DNA of 24,320 nucleotides from an uncultured Nocardioides sp. (GCF_946885725.1 NZ_CAMPGZ010000034.1:1-24320), one strand, 5' to 3'. Positions 1-8,705 are shown, counted from the first letter of the stretch. Notes: generated by a model not told the origin, from the letters alone. A program made the numbers and translations.

Positions 1-85
1 TCTCGGAGCCCGCGGCGGAGAAGCCCGCGAGGAGCAGGGCGGGCTGCTGGGCTACGTCGAACCGGGTCTGCACGGTGCGGGGCAT
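1..85 (-). CDS. N-terminal fragment of an unidentified protein (runs off the window)
   Basis: An ATG read on the minus strand at 85 opens a frame that continues through the window edge for 28 codons, beginning MPRTVQTRFDVAQQPALLL. A GAGAAGG Shine-Dalgarno-like run lies about 8 bases upstream, and the start is 44 bases below the stop of the GGDEF-EAL gene on the same strand, so the two could be co-transcribed. The fragment is too short to assign to a family. It has no obvious signal peptide and no motif that I recognise. Confidence 0.5.
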   Translation of the reverse strand, partial: MPRTVQTRFDVAQQPALLLAGFSAAGSE

Positions 86-129
86 GGGTGCGGCCCTTCT
101 CAACAGTGGCGGGTCAGGGTGGGCGGCGG

Positions 130-2091
130 TCAGGTGGCGGGGCCGATGGGCAGGGCGGTGCCGGAGGCCTCGCCGGCGGGGACGATGTCCTCCCACGAGG
201 AGGGGCGCAGCCAGAGGTAGCCCTGGCCGTGGTCGCAGCCCGCGTCCGCGAGCCAGTCGGCGACCTCCTGGGTCTCGACGCCCTCGGCGGTGACGGTGCA
301 GCCGAGGCCGTGCGCGAGGTCGATCACGGACGCGACGATCGCCCGGTCCTGCTGGCTGTCCTCGAGGTGCGCGATGAACGCGCGGTCGATCTTGATCTCG
401 CGGATCGACATCGCCCGCAGCTGCGACAGGCCGGTGTAGCCGACGCCGAAGTCGTCGACCGACACCGCGACGCCGAGGTCGGCGAGGGCCTCGACGACGT
501 CGCGGACCTGGCCGGCGTCGAACGCCACTGCCGTCTCGGTGATCTCGAGGTACAGCCGCGACGGGGGTAGGTCGGCCGCGGCCAGTGCGTCGCGCACGGT
601 GCCGACGAAGTCGAGCGAGGCGAGGTTGCGCGCCGACACGTTGACCGCGACCGCCCACGGCTGGCCGGACGCGGCCCACCGCGCGCAGTCGGTGAGCGCC
701 TGGCGCAGCACCCAGCGCGTGAGCGGCTCGATCAGGTCGCTGCGCTCGGCGAGAGGCACGAAGTCGACCGGCGGCAGCAGGCCGCGGGTCGGGTGGTCCC
801 AGCGCACGAGCGCCTCGACGCAGCTGACCTCGCCGGTGCTGAGGTGCAGCTTGGGCTGGTAGCGCAGCAGCAGCTGGCCGTCGGTGATCGCGCTGCGCAG
901 CTCGCGCTGGAGCACCAGGGAGTCGGTCGCGGGCCGCGCCGCGGACTCCTCGTAGACGACGACGCCCGTGGGGCCGTGCTTGCCGTGGTACATCGCGGCG
1001 TCGGCGTTCTTCAGCAGGTCCTCGACGGTGTCGGCGTCGGCGGGGAAGAAGCACACCCCGAAGCTCGCGTCGACGGTCAGCGTCACGTCGTCGATGGTCA
1101 TCTCCTCGGCGACCGCGTCGCGGACCCGGCCGAGGAGCTCGACGGTCGCCACCCGGTCGGACTCGCCGGGCAGCAGGATGCCGAACTCGTCGCCGCCGAG
1201 CCGCGCGACGACGTCGTCGGTGCGCAGGCTGTCGCGCAGGCGGCGCGCGACGACCTGCAGCAGCTCGTCGCCGGCATGGTGGCCGAACGTGTCGTTGACC
1301 TCCTTGAACCGGTCGAGGTCGACGAGCACGAGCGCGCCCGGCTCGCCGGACCGCTCGACCGCGCGCTCCGCGGCCCGCCGGAACAGCTCGCGGTTGCCGA
1401 GGCCGGTCAGCGGGTCGTGCAAGGACTGGTGCTCCCGCTCGGCCGCGTGCCGGCCCAGTGCGCGCGTGGTCCACCAGGAGATCAGGCCGAGCACGGCGTA
1501 CAGCCCGACGAGCCCGATCACCAGCCGCCAGATCGCCTGGCGGGTGTCGGCGGCGACCTGCTCCGCGATCGCGTCGTAAGGGAGGTACACCTCGAGCACG
1601 CCGAGCGCGCGGCCGTTGGCCTCGGGGACGACCTGCTGCACGACGCGGATCGCCGATTCTTGGTCAGTCTTGGCTGGAACGATCGTCGCGGCCGACTCGC
1701 CCGACTTGGCCTGCTGGAACAGCGGGTCCGTGACGCGAAGCTGGCGGGCTCGCCTGTCCTCGGAGAACACGACGCGGCCCTGGAAGTCGGCGATGCGCAG
1801 GTGCAGCACTGTTCCGTGGGTCGCCGCAAGCTCCACGGCGCTGTCCAGCTTGTACGTCTCCGTCTGTGTGAGCCCCCGCGGCAGGTCCGCTTCGGTCAGT
1901 GCCGGCGCGATCGCCATCTGCTCGATGACCGCCGCCTGGGCGCGACCCTGGTCGAGCGCGCGGGTGACACCGGCGTCGTGGTAACCGCGCGTGAGCACCA
2001 CGCCCAGCCCGACCACCGGGACAAGGCTGGCGGCCGCGTAGATGGCAAGCAGCGTCGTGCCCTTGTGCGCGCGACGGCGCGACCTGACCAT
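130..2091 (-). CDS. Membrane-anchored GGDEF-EAL cyclic-di-GMP signalling protein
   Basis: The 653-residue protein has a transmembrane segment at about 13-34, an extracytoplasmic sensor-like region at about 35-185 (no named domain recognised), a second transmembrane segment at about 188-206, then GGDEF and EAL domains. The diguanylate cyclase half has the intact GGDEF motif at 299-303 and an inhibitory-site RxxD (RTDD, 290-293) five residues before it. The EAL half keeps EAL at 426-428, ITET near 517-520, DDFG at 546-549, K567 and E603, the residues used for metal binding and hydrolysis. Both synthesis and breakdown of c-di-GMP are therefore possible; the net activity cannot be read from sequence. 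The start is supported by GGAGGAG seven bases upstream of ATG. It is divergent from the secreted protein at 2290. Confidence 0.95.
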   Translation of the reverse strand: MVRSRRRAHKGTTLLAIYAAASLVPVVGLGVVLTRGYHDAGVTRALDQGRAQAAVIEQMAIAPALTEADLPRGLTQTETYKLDSAVELAATHGTVLHLRIADFQGRVVFSEDRRARQLRVTDPLFQQAKSGESAATIVPAKTDQESAIRVVQQVVPEANGRALGVLEVYLPYDAIAEQVAADTRQAIWRLVIGLVGLYAVLGLISWWTTRALGRHAAEREHQSLHDPLTGLGNRELFRRAAERAVERSGEPGALVLVDLDRFKEVNDTFGHHAGDELLQVVARRLRDSLRTDDVVARLGGDEFGILLPGESDRVATVELLGRVRDAVAEEMTIDDVTLTVDASFGVCFFPADADTVEDLLKNADAAMYHGKHGPTGVVVYEESAARPATDSLVLQRELRSAITDGQLLLRYQPKLHLSTGEVSCVEALVRWDHPTRGLLPPVDFVPLAERSDLIEPLTRWVLRQALTDCARWAASGQPWAVAVNVSARNLASLDFVGTVRDALAAADLPPSRLYLEITETAVAFDAGQVRDVVEALADLGVAVSVDDFGVGYTGLSQLRAMSIREIKIDRAFIAHLEDSQQDRAIVASVIDLAHGLGCTVTAEGVETQEVADWLADAGCDHGQGYLWLRPSSWEDIVPAGEASGTALPIGPAT

Positions 2092-2164
2092 CCTTCGGCT
2101 CCTCCCGGCTCCCCTTGCCGCTGAGATCGGCGGGGACCGGCGGATTCTGAGACGAATGGGGCCC

Positions 2165-2200
2165 AGAGCGGCCCGAGCGACCAGAGCGACCCGAGCGACC
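2165..2200. repeat. Four tandem 9-bp repeats between divergent genes
   Basis: Four back-to-back units follow the pattern MGAGCGRCC: AGAGCGGCC, CGAGCGACC, AGAGCGACC and CGAGCGACC. They lie in the 198-bp gap between the GGDEF-EAL gene and the phosphodiester-glycosidase-like gene, upstream of both. The block may be a minisatellite-like slippage tract or a set of repeated protein-binding sites; the sequence alone does not decide. Confidence 0.75.
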
Positions 2201-2289
2201 CGCCGATCCGGGGTCGGTGTCGCGTCACCCCCGTCTCATGGGTCACACTCTTTACTTCCGTGTCCAGCTACACCCCGGGGGAGTAGATC

Positions 2290-3585
2290 GTGGTGCGACG
2301 ATCCCGCGTCCGTCCTGAAGCCGTTGCCGTCGGAGTCACCGCCCTGGTGGCCGCGACGCTGACCGCGGCGCCCGCCCAGTCCAAGGACACCGGCCTTCCG
2401 CTCGGTGACCCGGACCTGCCCGAGTCCCGCACGGTCACCGAGCTCGCGCCCGGCGTGACGCTCACCGACATCGTGCGCGGCGAGGGCACGGCGAAGCCGA
2501 AGAACTACCAGTCGACCCGCAAGGGTCCGTGGCGCGTGCGCATGGTGACCATCGACCCCGCGGTCGCCTCGGGCAGCCTGCAGGCGACGTACGGACCGAC
2601 GCTCGCCCCGACCGAGACGGTCAGCGAGCTCGCGGCGTGGTCCGGCGCGATGGTCGCGGTCAACGCGTCGTACTTCACCTTCACTGCAAGCAGTTCCTTC
2701 CCCGGCGACCCGGTCGGCCTCGGCCTGTACGGCGGACAGCTGCTCAGTGAGCCCAGCACCGGCACCGCCGAGGTGTCGATGCTCGTCGACGCGCGCACCA
2801 ACCAGGTCTCGTTCCCCGGCAAGCTGTCGTGGAAGGAGCGCATGGTCAACAAGCGTTCCGGCAAGGGCATGAAGATCGAGTTCCTCGGTCACCCGCCGGT
2901 CGCGAAGTGCACGAAGAAGAAGGACCCCACCCGCTGCAAGCTCTCGGGCGACGTCGTCAGGCTGCCCGCGCAGTTCAGCGAGACCACCCCCTCGGGGAAG
3001 GGCGTCGAGGTCGTCGTCGGCCGCAAGGGCTGCGTGGTGCGTCGCGAGAAGAGCCGCGGCACGACCCTGAAGCCGGTGCAGACCTCGATCCAGGCGACCG
3101 GCAAGCAGAGCAAGCGGCTCTGGACCATCAGCGCCCCGAAGAAAAACCAGGGCGAGCGCAAGGCCTGCCTGCGCAGCACGATGCGGCTCTACGACCCGCT
3201 CGGCAAGCGGGTGCCCACCGGGCCGTGGATGTACGGCGTCAACGGACGCTTCACGCTCACCCGTGACGGCGTGGCGGTCGTCCCGCGCGGCGACACGTCG
3301 TTGTTCATGCGGCACCCGCGCACGTTCGTGGGCCGCACCGACGCCGGCCAGATCGGCATCGTCACCATCGACGGCCGGCAACCGACGAGCGTCGGGGCCG
3401 GGCTGCGCGAGACCGCCCAGGTGGCGCTCGCCCTCGGGCTGACCAACGCGATCAACCTCGATGGCGGCGGCTCGACCACCATGGTCGTCAACGGCGCCCT
3501 CGCCAACTCGGTCAGCGGCAGCACCCAGCGCAAGGTCGGCGACGCGCTGATCTGGTCGCCGACCCCGTGGGCGCGCCGGCGCTAG
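2290..3585 (+). CDS. Secreted phosphodiester glycosidase (NAGPA-like) family protein
   Basis: The 431-residue protein has a typical signal peptide: Arg-rich start MVRRSRVRPE, hydrophobic core to about residue 24, and an Ala-rich cleavage zone near TAAPAQS at 25-31. The mature part carries the hallmarks of the phosphodiester glycosidase domain (related to the human uncovering enzyme NAGPA): VAVNASYF in the first third, a GVNGRF stretch, DGRQ, and the C-terminal signature NLDGGGSTTM starting at residue 389. Bacterial members are thought to act on exported glycans or phosphodiester-linked sugars; the substrate here is unknown. The GTG start has GGGGGAG about seven bases upstream. The gene converges on aqpZ, leaving only 28 bases between the stops. 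An alternative reading is a structural wall-associated protein with a degenerate active site. Confidence 0.85.
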   Translation: MVRRSRVRPEAVAVGVTALVAATLTAAPAQSKDTGLPLGDPDLPESRTVTELAPGVTLTDIVRGEGTAKPKNYQSTRKGPWRVRMVTIDPAVASGSLQATYGPTLAPTETVSELAAWSGAMVAVNASYFTFTASSSFPGDPVGLGLYGGQLLSEPSTGTAEVSMLVDARTNQVSFPGKLSWKERMVNKRSGKGMKIEFLGHPPVAKCTKKKDPTRCKLSGDVVRLPAQFSETTPSGKGVEVVVGRKGCVVRREKSRGTTLKPVQTSIQATGKQSKRLWTISAPKKNQGERKACLRSTMRLYDPLGKRVPTGPWMYGVNGRFTLTRDGVAVVPRGDTSLFMRHPRTFVGRTDAGQIGIVTIDGRQPTSVGAGLRETAQVALALGLTNAINLDGGGSTTMVVNGALANSVSGSTQRKVGDALIWSPTPWARRR

Positions 3586-3613
3586 CCACGACCTGCTTCG
3601 GCCCGGCGGGGGC

Positions 3614-4408
3614 TCAGCCGGCGGTCGCCTCCTCGAGCGGCGCCGCCGGACCCTGCCCCAGCAGCACGGCGTAGCTGAACCCTGCGATCAGCGCCCCCGC
3701 GATCGGGGCGAGGATGAACAGCCACAGCTGGGCGATCGCGTCGCCGCCCGCGAACAGCGCCGGCCCGATCGACCGCGCCGGGTTCACCGACGTGTTGGTG
3801 ACCGGGATGATCACCAGGTGGATCAGGGTGAGCGAGAGGCCGATCGCCAGCGGGGCGAAGCCTTTGGGCGCCCGGGTGTCGGTGACGCCGAGGATGACGA
3901 ACAGGAACACCGCGGTCATCACGACCTCGGCCACCAGGCACGCGAGAAGGCTGTAGCCGCCGGGGGAGCGGTCGCCGTACCCGTTGGTGGCGAAACCCGT
4001 CTCGCTCGCGGAGAACCCGTCGACCCCTGACGCGATCACGTAGAGGACGGCGGCCGCGACGATCGCGGCGACCACCTGGGTGACGATGTAACCGCCGCAG
4101 TCGCGCCACGCGAACCGTCGCGAGGCGGCCAGACCCAGCGTCACCGCGGGGTTGAAGTGCCCACCCGACACGTGCCCGACGGCGTAGGCCATCGTCGTCA
4201 CGGTCAGGCCGAACGCGAGTGCGACGCCGAGGAAGCCGATCCCGAGCTGCAGGTCGTCGTCGTTGAGGAACACGGCGGCCAGGACGGCCGAGCCGCAGCC
4301 CCCGAGGACCAGCACGAAGGTTCCGAGGAACTCCGCGGCGAGACGGTTCGTGGTGGTGGGCTCGGTCGTGGCCGTGCCCGCTTTGGACGTGGAACGTGTG
4401 GATGCCAT
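3614..4408 (-). CDS. aqpZ: Aquaporin Z-type water channel
   Basis: This is a 264-residue MIP-family channel with six hydrophobic helices and both half-helix signatures: GGHFNPAVT (NPA at 86-88) and NTSVNPARS (NPA at 209-211). The selectivity-filter positions known from E. coli AqpZ (F43, H174, T183, R189) are all present at a constant offset of 23 (F66, H197, T206, R212), which points to a water-selective channel rather than a glycerol facilitator. The offset comes from a Ser/Thr-rich N-terminal extension of about 22 residues not found in AqpZ; a later start is possible but no other ATG fits the alignment. GGGAG lies about eight bases before the ATG. It probably has its own promoter in the gap shared with the divergent ABC operon. 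Confidence 0.95.
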   Translation of the reverse strand: MASTRSTSKAGTATTEPTTTNRLAAEFLGTFVLVLGGCGSAVLAAVFLNDDDLQLGIGFLGVALAFGLTVTTMAYAVGHVSGGHFNPAVTLGLAASRRFAWRDCGGYIVTQVVAAIVAAAVLYVIASGVDGFSASETGFATNGYGDRSPGGYSLLACLVAEVVMTAVFLFVILGVTDTRAPKGFAPLAIGLSLTLIHLVIIPVTNTSVNPARSIGPALFAGGDAIAQLWLFILAPIAGALIAGFSYAVLLGQGPAAPLEEATAG

Positions 4409-4452
4409 GAGCGTTGCTCCCGACCGTCGGCGGGGTCGCCGACCTGTTCCTC

Positions 4453-4481
4453 AGCGTAGGAACCCGGCCGGGTTTGCGGAA
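4453..4481 (-). promoter_or_regulatory. Candidate aqpZ promoter spanning a 14-bp palindrome
   Basis: Read on the minus strand, TTCCGC (4481-4476) and TACGCT (4458-4453) are separated by 17 bases. The perfect palindrome AACCCGGCCGGGTT (4461-4474) fills the spacer, where a repressor would block polymerase. The -10 fits the actinobacterial TANNNT pattern; the -35 is weak. The role is inferred from layout only. Confidence 0.35.
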
Positions 4482-4522
4482 CCTCCCAGACCACGAACGG
4501 TCTGACCGGCCGGGGGAGGAGG

Positions 4523-4539
4523 CCGGGCGACGCGCCCGG
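4523..4539. repeat. Short GC-rich hairpin in the aqpZ/ABC-operon gap
   Basis: Arms CCGGGCG (4523-4529) and CGCCCGG (4533-4539) flank a 3-base loop. It is followed by a second copy of GCCCGGGTT at 4550-4558 (first copy 4534-4542). It lies upstream of both divergent genes, so it is more likely an operator or a chance GC-rich structure than a terminator. Confidence 0.4.
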
Positions 4540-4556
4540 GTTCTGAGATGCCCGGG

Positions 4557-4616
4557 TTGCGCCGGATCTTTAGTGTAGTAATTTAGGTGACTTACTGAGA
4601 ACAACGTCCCGAGGAG
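4557..4616 (+). promoter_or_regulatory. Candidate promoter, operator and ribosome binding site of the ABC/monooxygenase operon
   Basis: TTGCGC (4557-4562) and TAATTT (4579-4584) have a 16-base spacer. The -10 lies inside a local AT-rich patch (about 4566-4606) that stands out from the GC-rich surroundings. An imperfect inverted repeat, AGTAA (4577-4581) and TTACT (4592-4596), overlaps the -10 and could be a repressor site. GAGGAG at 4611-4616 is a clear ribosome binding site six bases before the ATG. Confidence 0.4.
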
Positions 4617-4622
4617 TCCCCC

Positions 4623-5729
4623 ATGTCATCCCCCGGAACCAGCCCTGCCCGCCTCGCGGGCCGGCCACGTCCTCTCGTGGTCCTGTACGCGATCGCCGTC
4701 TTCCTCGGCGTCGTCGGCCTCACCGGCTGCGGCGCGGAGGAGAAGGGACCACAGCTGGAGCTGACCGCCGCCGTACCGGACAAGGCCGAGGAGGGCACCG
4801 TGCTGCGCGTCGGTGACCCGGCCACCCAGACCGCGCTCGAGCTCTCCGGCCTGATCGACGAGCTCGACGTCGAGGTCGAGTGGGCCAACATCAGCGGCGG
4901 CCCCAAGACGCTCGAGGCGTTCCGCGCGGACGCGATCGATGTCGGCGCCGTCGCCGACATCCCGCCGTTGTTCGCGCAGTGGACCGGCACCGACGTCAAG
5001 ATCGTCGCGGCGCGCGAGACCGTCGACCCGCTCGAGCACCCGACGTACGAGCTCGGCGTCGCGCCCGGCGTCAACGTGCGCGGCCTGGGCGACCTGAAGG
5101 GCAAGAAGATCGCCTACAGCCCGGGCCAGGCCCAGGGCGCGCTCGTCCTGCGCGTGCTGAAGCAGGCCGGCCTCACCCAGGACGACGTCGAGCTGGTGGA
5201 GATGACCAGCGTCGACGACTCCTACGTCAACGCGCTGGCCAGCAAGCAGGTCGACGTGGCCCCGCTCGGCCAGACGCTCACGAAGACCTACCTCGCGAAG
5301 TACGAGCGCGACGGGGCCTCCACGATCAAGCCAGGTGTCCGCGACGACGCCTGGACGCTCTACGCCCCGGTCGAGACCGTGCAGGACGCCAACAAGGCCG
5401 CCGCGCTGAAGGAGTACGTCGGGCTGTGGGCCAAGGCCCAGCAGTGGATCGTGGAGCACCCCGACGAGTTCGCGCAGGGCTACTACGTCGACCACGAGGG
5501 CCTCTCGCCCGAGGACGCGAAGTTCGTGGTCAAGACCCTGGGCACCTTCGCGGTGCCGACCAGCTGGGACGAGTTCATCGCCCGTCACCAGGAGACCGTC
5601 GACCTGCTCGTGAAGGAGCAGGGCCAGGAGCCGCTCGACGTCGAGGAACTCTACGACCGTCGCTTCGAGGAGGCCATCGCCGAGGCCGTCGAGGAGAACG
5701 CGGCCGAGAACGGCGGTGATGCCTCGTGA
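4623..5729 (+). CDS. SsuA/TauA-type substrate-binding lipoprotein of an ABC importer
   Basis: The 368-residue protein starts with a basic segment, a hydrophobic stretch at about 18-34 and the lipobox LTGC with Cys36 as the lipidation site, so it should be anchored outside the membrane. The body reads as an aliphatic-sulfonate/nitrate/taurine-type periplasmic-binding protein: an early strand giving RVGDPATQTAL, the NISGGPKTLEAFRADAIDVG region, and the DIPPLFA stretch typical of SsuA relatives. The C-terminus ends in an acidic Ala/Glu-rich tail of about 25 residues. It is the first gene of a five-gene operon and its stop overlaps the permease start in GTGA. Family membership fits a small organosulfonate, but nitrate-, taurine- or pyrimidine-type ligands are also found in this superfamily. 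Confidence 0.88.
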   Translation: MSSPGTSPARLAGRPRPLVVLYAIAVFLGVVGLTGCGAEEKGPQLELTAAVPDKAEEGTVLRVGDPATQTALELSGLIDELDVEVEWANISGGPKTLEAFRADAIDVGAVADIPPLFAQWTGTDVKIVAARETVDPLEHPTYELGVAPGVNVRGLGDLKGKKIAYSPGQAQGALVLRVLKQAGLTQDDVELVEMTSVDDSYVNALASKQVDVAPLGQTLTKTYLAKYERDGASTIKPGVRDDAWTLYAPVETVQDANKAAALKEYVGLWAKAQQWIVEHPDEFAQGYYVDHEGLSPEDAKFVVKTLGTFAVPTSWDEFIARHQETVDLLVKEQGQEPLDVEELYDRRFEEAIAEAVEENAAENGGDAS

Positions 5730-6586
5730 CGACGCTCGAAGCACCACCCACCCAGGGCGGCCGGCGGACCCGCCGGCCCGACCTCGAGCCCGTCGACGAC
5801 CGGGTGGTCCGGCGCCGGCTCGGCCCGGGGCGCCGCATCCCGATGGGGTACGTCGTCGGCCCGCTCGCCCTGCTGGCGCTGTGGTTCGCGGGCTCGGCCA
5901 CCGGCCTGATCGACCCGCGCACGCTGTCGGAGCCGTGGACCGTCCTGGCCACCGCGCGTGACCTGGTCGAGAGCGGCCGGCTGCAGGACAGCCTCGTCAC
6001 GTCCGCCGTACGAGCGGTCCTCGGCCTGCTCTTCGGCGTGGTCACCGGCACCGTCCTCGCGGTCGTCTCCGGCCTGTCCCGCGTCGGGGAGGCGTTCATC
6101 GACGGGCCGGTCCAGGTCAAGCGCTCGATCCCGACCCTCGCGCTGATCCCGCTGCTGATCCTGTGGTTCGGCATCGGCGAGGAGATGAAGGTCATCACGA
6201 TCGCGCTCGGCGTGCTGATCCCGGTCTACATCCACACGCACAACGGCCTGCGCAGCATCGAGGGCCGCTACGCCGAGCTCGCGGAGACCGCCGGCGTGAC
6301 GCGCGGGGAGTTCGTTCGCCACGTCGTCCTGCCCGGCGCGATGCCCGGCTTCCTGCTCGGCCTGCGCTTCGCGGTCACCAGTGCGCTGCTCGCGCTCGTG
6401 GTCGTCGAGCAGATCAACTCCACAAGCGGGATCGGCCACATGATCACGCTCGCGTCCAACTACGGCCAGACCGACGTCATCGTCGTCGGGCTCGTCGTCT
6501 ACGCGATCCTCGGGCTCGTCGCCGACGGGTCCGTCCGGCTCATCGAGAGGAAGGCACTGTCATGGCGACGCACCCTGGCCGGCTGA
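5726..6586 (+). CDS. SsuC-type ABC importer permease
   Basis: This 286-residue integral membrane protein has an Arg-rich cytoplasmic N-terminus of about 45 residues, then roughly six membrane segments. The EAA loop that docks on the ATPase is visible as YAELAETAGVTRGEF followed by VVLPGAMPGF. The NitT/TauT/Ssu permease character is also seen in the ALIPLLILWFGIG segment. The GTG start overlaps the lipoprotein stop by four bases (GTGA), and the 3' end overlaps the ATPase gene by 25 bases, so the three importer parts are made together. Confidence 0.93.
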   Translation: MTTLEAPPTQGGRRTRRPDLEPVDDRVVRRRLGPGRRIPMGYVVGPLALLALWFAGSATGLIDPRTLSEPWTVLATARDLVESGRLQDSLVTSAVRAVLGLLFGVVTGTVLAVVSGLSRVGEAFIDGPVQVKRSIPTLALIPLLILWFGIGEEMKVITIALGVLIPVYIHTHNGLRSIEGRYAELAETAGVTRGEFVRHVVLPGAMPGFLLGLRFAVTSALLALVVVEQINSTSGIGHMITLASNYGQTDVIVVGLVVYAILGLVADGSVRLIERKALSWRRTLAG

Positions 6587-7356
6587 CGGACCGCTCCACC
6601 GCGGTCCGCGTCCGCGGCCTGCATCGCAGCTTCAGCAAGGCGGGAGGCGTGCTCAACGGGCTCGACCTCGACATCGCACCCGGCGAGTTCGTCGCGCTGA
6701 TCGGCCGCAGCGGCTCCGGCAAGAGCACCCTCCTGCGCGCTCTCGCCGGCCTCGACCGCGACGTCGCCGGCCACGGCCGGGTCGACGTACCCGGCAAGGT
6801 GTCGGTGGTCTTCCAGGACTCCCGGCTGCTGCCCTGGAAGCGGGTCCTCGACAACGTCGTCTTCGGCCTGCGCGACAAGGACGCCGCCGAGCGCGGTCGC
6901 GTCGCGCTGGCCGAGGTCGGCCTCGAGGGTCGCGAGCGGGCCTGGCCGCACGAGCTCTCCGGTGGTGAGCAGCAGCGGGCCGCGCTCGCCCGGTCGCTGG
7001 TCCGCGACCCGGAGCTGCTGCTGGCCGACGAGCCGTTCGGCGCGCTCGACGCGCTCACCCGGATCCGCATGCACGTCCTGCTGCGCAAGCTCTGTGAGGC
7101 GCACAAGCCGGCCGTGCTGCTGGTGACCCACGACGTCGACGAGGCGATCGTGCTGGCCGACCGGGTCATCGTGCTCGACGACGGCGTCGTCGCCCGCGAC
7201 ATCCGTGTCGACCTGGCGGGCCGTCGCTCCCCGGCCGACCCGGAGTTCGCCGCCCTGCGCGCGCAGCTGCTCGCGGAGCTCGGCGTCGAGGACGACTCCG
7301 TGGCCACGCTGCCGCGGCCGGCCCGCCCCCACTACGACAGGTTGGCCGCATCGTGA
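6562..7356 (+). CDS. SsuB-type ABC importer ATPase
   Basis: The 264-residue nucleotide-binding subunit has all motifs intact: Walker A GRSGSGKST at 48-56, Q-loop Q85 in VFQDSRLLPW, signature LSGGEQQR at 132-139, Walker B LLLADEP at 152-158 with the D-loop just after, and H-loop H190 in VTHDVDEA. The VFQDSRLLPW form of the Q-loop is characteristic of the SsuB/TauB/NrtD group. The ATG at 6562 is preceded by GAGAGGAAGG and lies inside the permease gene (25-base overlap). Its stop overlaps the GTG of the monooxygenase (GTGA), which implies that transport and catabolism are translationally coupled. Confidence 0.95.
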   Translation: MATHPGRLTDRSTAVRVRGLHRSFSKAGGVLNGLDLDIAPGEFVALIGRSGSGKSTLLRALAGLDRDVAGHGRVDVPGKVSVVFQDSRLLPWKRVLDNVVFGLRDKDAAERGRVALAEVGLEGRERAWPHELSGGEQQRAALARSLVRDPELLLADEPFGALDALTRIRMHVLLRKLCEAHKPAVLLVTHDVDEAIVLADRVIVLDDGVVARDIRVDLAGRRSPADPEFAALRAQLLAELGVEDDSVATLPRPARPHYDRLAAS

Positions 7357-8705
7357 CCCTCCACCTCAACCTGTTCATCTACCCGAACGGCCACCACGAG
7401 GCCGCCTGGCGGCACCCGGACGCCGCGCCCGAGCGGGTCCTCGACATCGGCTACTACCAGGACCTCGCCAAGAAGGCGGAGGCCGCGAAGTTCGACGCGG
7501 TCTTCTTCGCCGACGGGCCGGCCCTCGCCGACAACATCAGGTACGCATCGCGGTTCCGGCTCGAGCCGTTCACCTGGATGTCGGCGCTGGCCGCGGTGAC
7601 CGAGCGGATCGGCTTCATCGGCACCGCGAGCACGACGTACTCCGAGCCCTACAACCTGGCCCGGCTGTTCGCCTCGCTCGACCATCTGAGCAAGGGCCGG
7701 GCCGGCTGGAACATCGTCACCACCGGGGCGCCCAACGCCGCGCAGAACTTCGGGCTCGAGGAGCACCCGGTGCACGCCGAGCGCTACGCCCGGGCCGAGG
7801 AGTTCCTCGAGGTCGTCACCAAGCTGTGGGACTCGTGGGAGGACGACGCGTTCGTCGCCGACCGCGAGTCCGGCGTCTTCGCCGACACCGACCGGATCCA
7901 CCCGATCAACCACAAGGGCGAGCTGTTCAGCGTCGCGGGCCCCCTCAACACCGCGCGCTCGCCGCAGGGCCGGCCGGTCTACGTGCAGGCCGGCTCGTCG
8001 GAGGACGGCCGCGCGTTCGCGGCCCGTTGGGCCGAGGCGATCTTCACCGCGCACCAGACGCTGGAGAGCGCGCAGGCGTTCTACAGCGACGTGAAGTCGC
8101 GCGCCTCCCGGCTCGGGCGCGACCCCGGGCAGATCAAGATCCTGCCGGGCATCAGCCCTTACATCGGCTCCACGATGAAGGAGGCCGAGGAGAAGCACGA
8201 GGAGCTCAACTCCCTGACCCAGCCGGCCTACTCGCTCGACGTGCTGCGCCGGCTGACCGGTGCGGACCTGTCGTCGTACGACCTCGACGGACCGTTCCCG
8301 CGCGAGGTCGTCGACGAGTCGGGGGAGCGCGGCGTGAGCAGCCGTTCGCAGCTCGTGCTCGACATCGTCGACCGCGAGAAGCCGACGATCCGGCAGCTCA
8401 TGCACCGCCTCGCCGGCGCCCGCGGGCACCGGGTGGTCGCCGGCACGCCGGAGTACGTCGCGGACCAGATCCAGACCTGGTACGAGGCCGGCGCCGCCGA
8501 CGGCTTCAACGTGATGCCGCCGTGGCTGACGGGCGGGTTCGACGGGTTCGTCGAGCACGTCGTCCCGATCCTCCGCAAGCGCGGGCTGTTCCGCGAGGAG
8601 TACGAAGGAAGAACGCTGCGCGAGCACCTCGGCCTCGACCGCCCGGTCAGCCAGTACTCCCCGCAGCACCCCGACCGGCAGACCCTCGCGAAGGAGCCAG
8701 CATGA
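7353..8705 (+). CDS. NtaA/SnaA/DszA (DmoA)-type FMN-dependent monooxygenase
   Basis: This 450-residue luciferase-like monooxygenase is of normal length for the NtaA/SnaA/DszA subgroup. The early HLNLFIYPNGHHEAAWRHP, the FDAVFFADG strand, and the subgroup hallmark GWNIVTTGAPNAAQNFG around residue 110-126 are all present, with the PVYVQAGSS strand near 208-216. Known relatives oxidise nitrilotriacetate, dibenzothiophene sulfone or dimethyl sulfide using FMNH2 and O2 from a separate flavin reductase; none is encoded here. Placement directly after an Ssu-type importer suggests C-S (or C-N) bond oxidation of the imported compound. The GTG start overlaps the ATPase stop by four bases and the stop overlaps the next ATG (ATGA). 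The exact substrate cannot be told. Confidence 0.93.
   Translation: MTLHLNLFIYPNGHHEAAWRHPDAAPERVLDIGYYQDLAKKAEAAKFDAVFFADGPALADNIRYASRFRLEPFTWMSALAAVTERIGFIGTASTTYSEPYNLARLFASLDHLSKGRAGWNIVTTGAPNAAQNFGLEEHPVHAERYARAEEFLEVVTKLWDSWEDDAFVADRESGVFADTDRIHPINHKGELFSVAGPLNTARSPQGRPVYVQAGSSEDGRAFAARWAEAIFTAHQTLESAQAFYSDVKSRASRLGRDPGQIKILPGISPYIGSTMKEAEEKHEELNSLTQPAYSLDVLRRLTGADLSSYDLDGPFPREVVDESGERGVSSRSQLVLDIVDREKPTIRQLMHRLAGARGHRVVAGTPEYVADQIQTWYEAGAADGFNVMPPWLTGGFDGFVEHVVPILRKRGLFREEYEGRTLREHLGLDRPVSQYSPQHPDRQTLAKEPA

Noticed and set aside
3582..4604. A 340-residue minus-strand frame overlapping aqpZ
   Set aside because: Arg/Gly-rich frame shadow; the aquaporin frame at 3614-4408 carries all family signatures.
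7205..8701. A long open frame upstream of and in frame with the aldo/keto reductase, suggesting a fusion
   Set aside because: It overlaps the monooxygenase gene in another frame and is Arg/Pro/Ala-rich without family motifs; the reductase clearly begins at ATG 8702.
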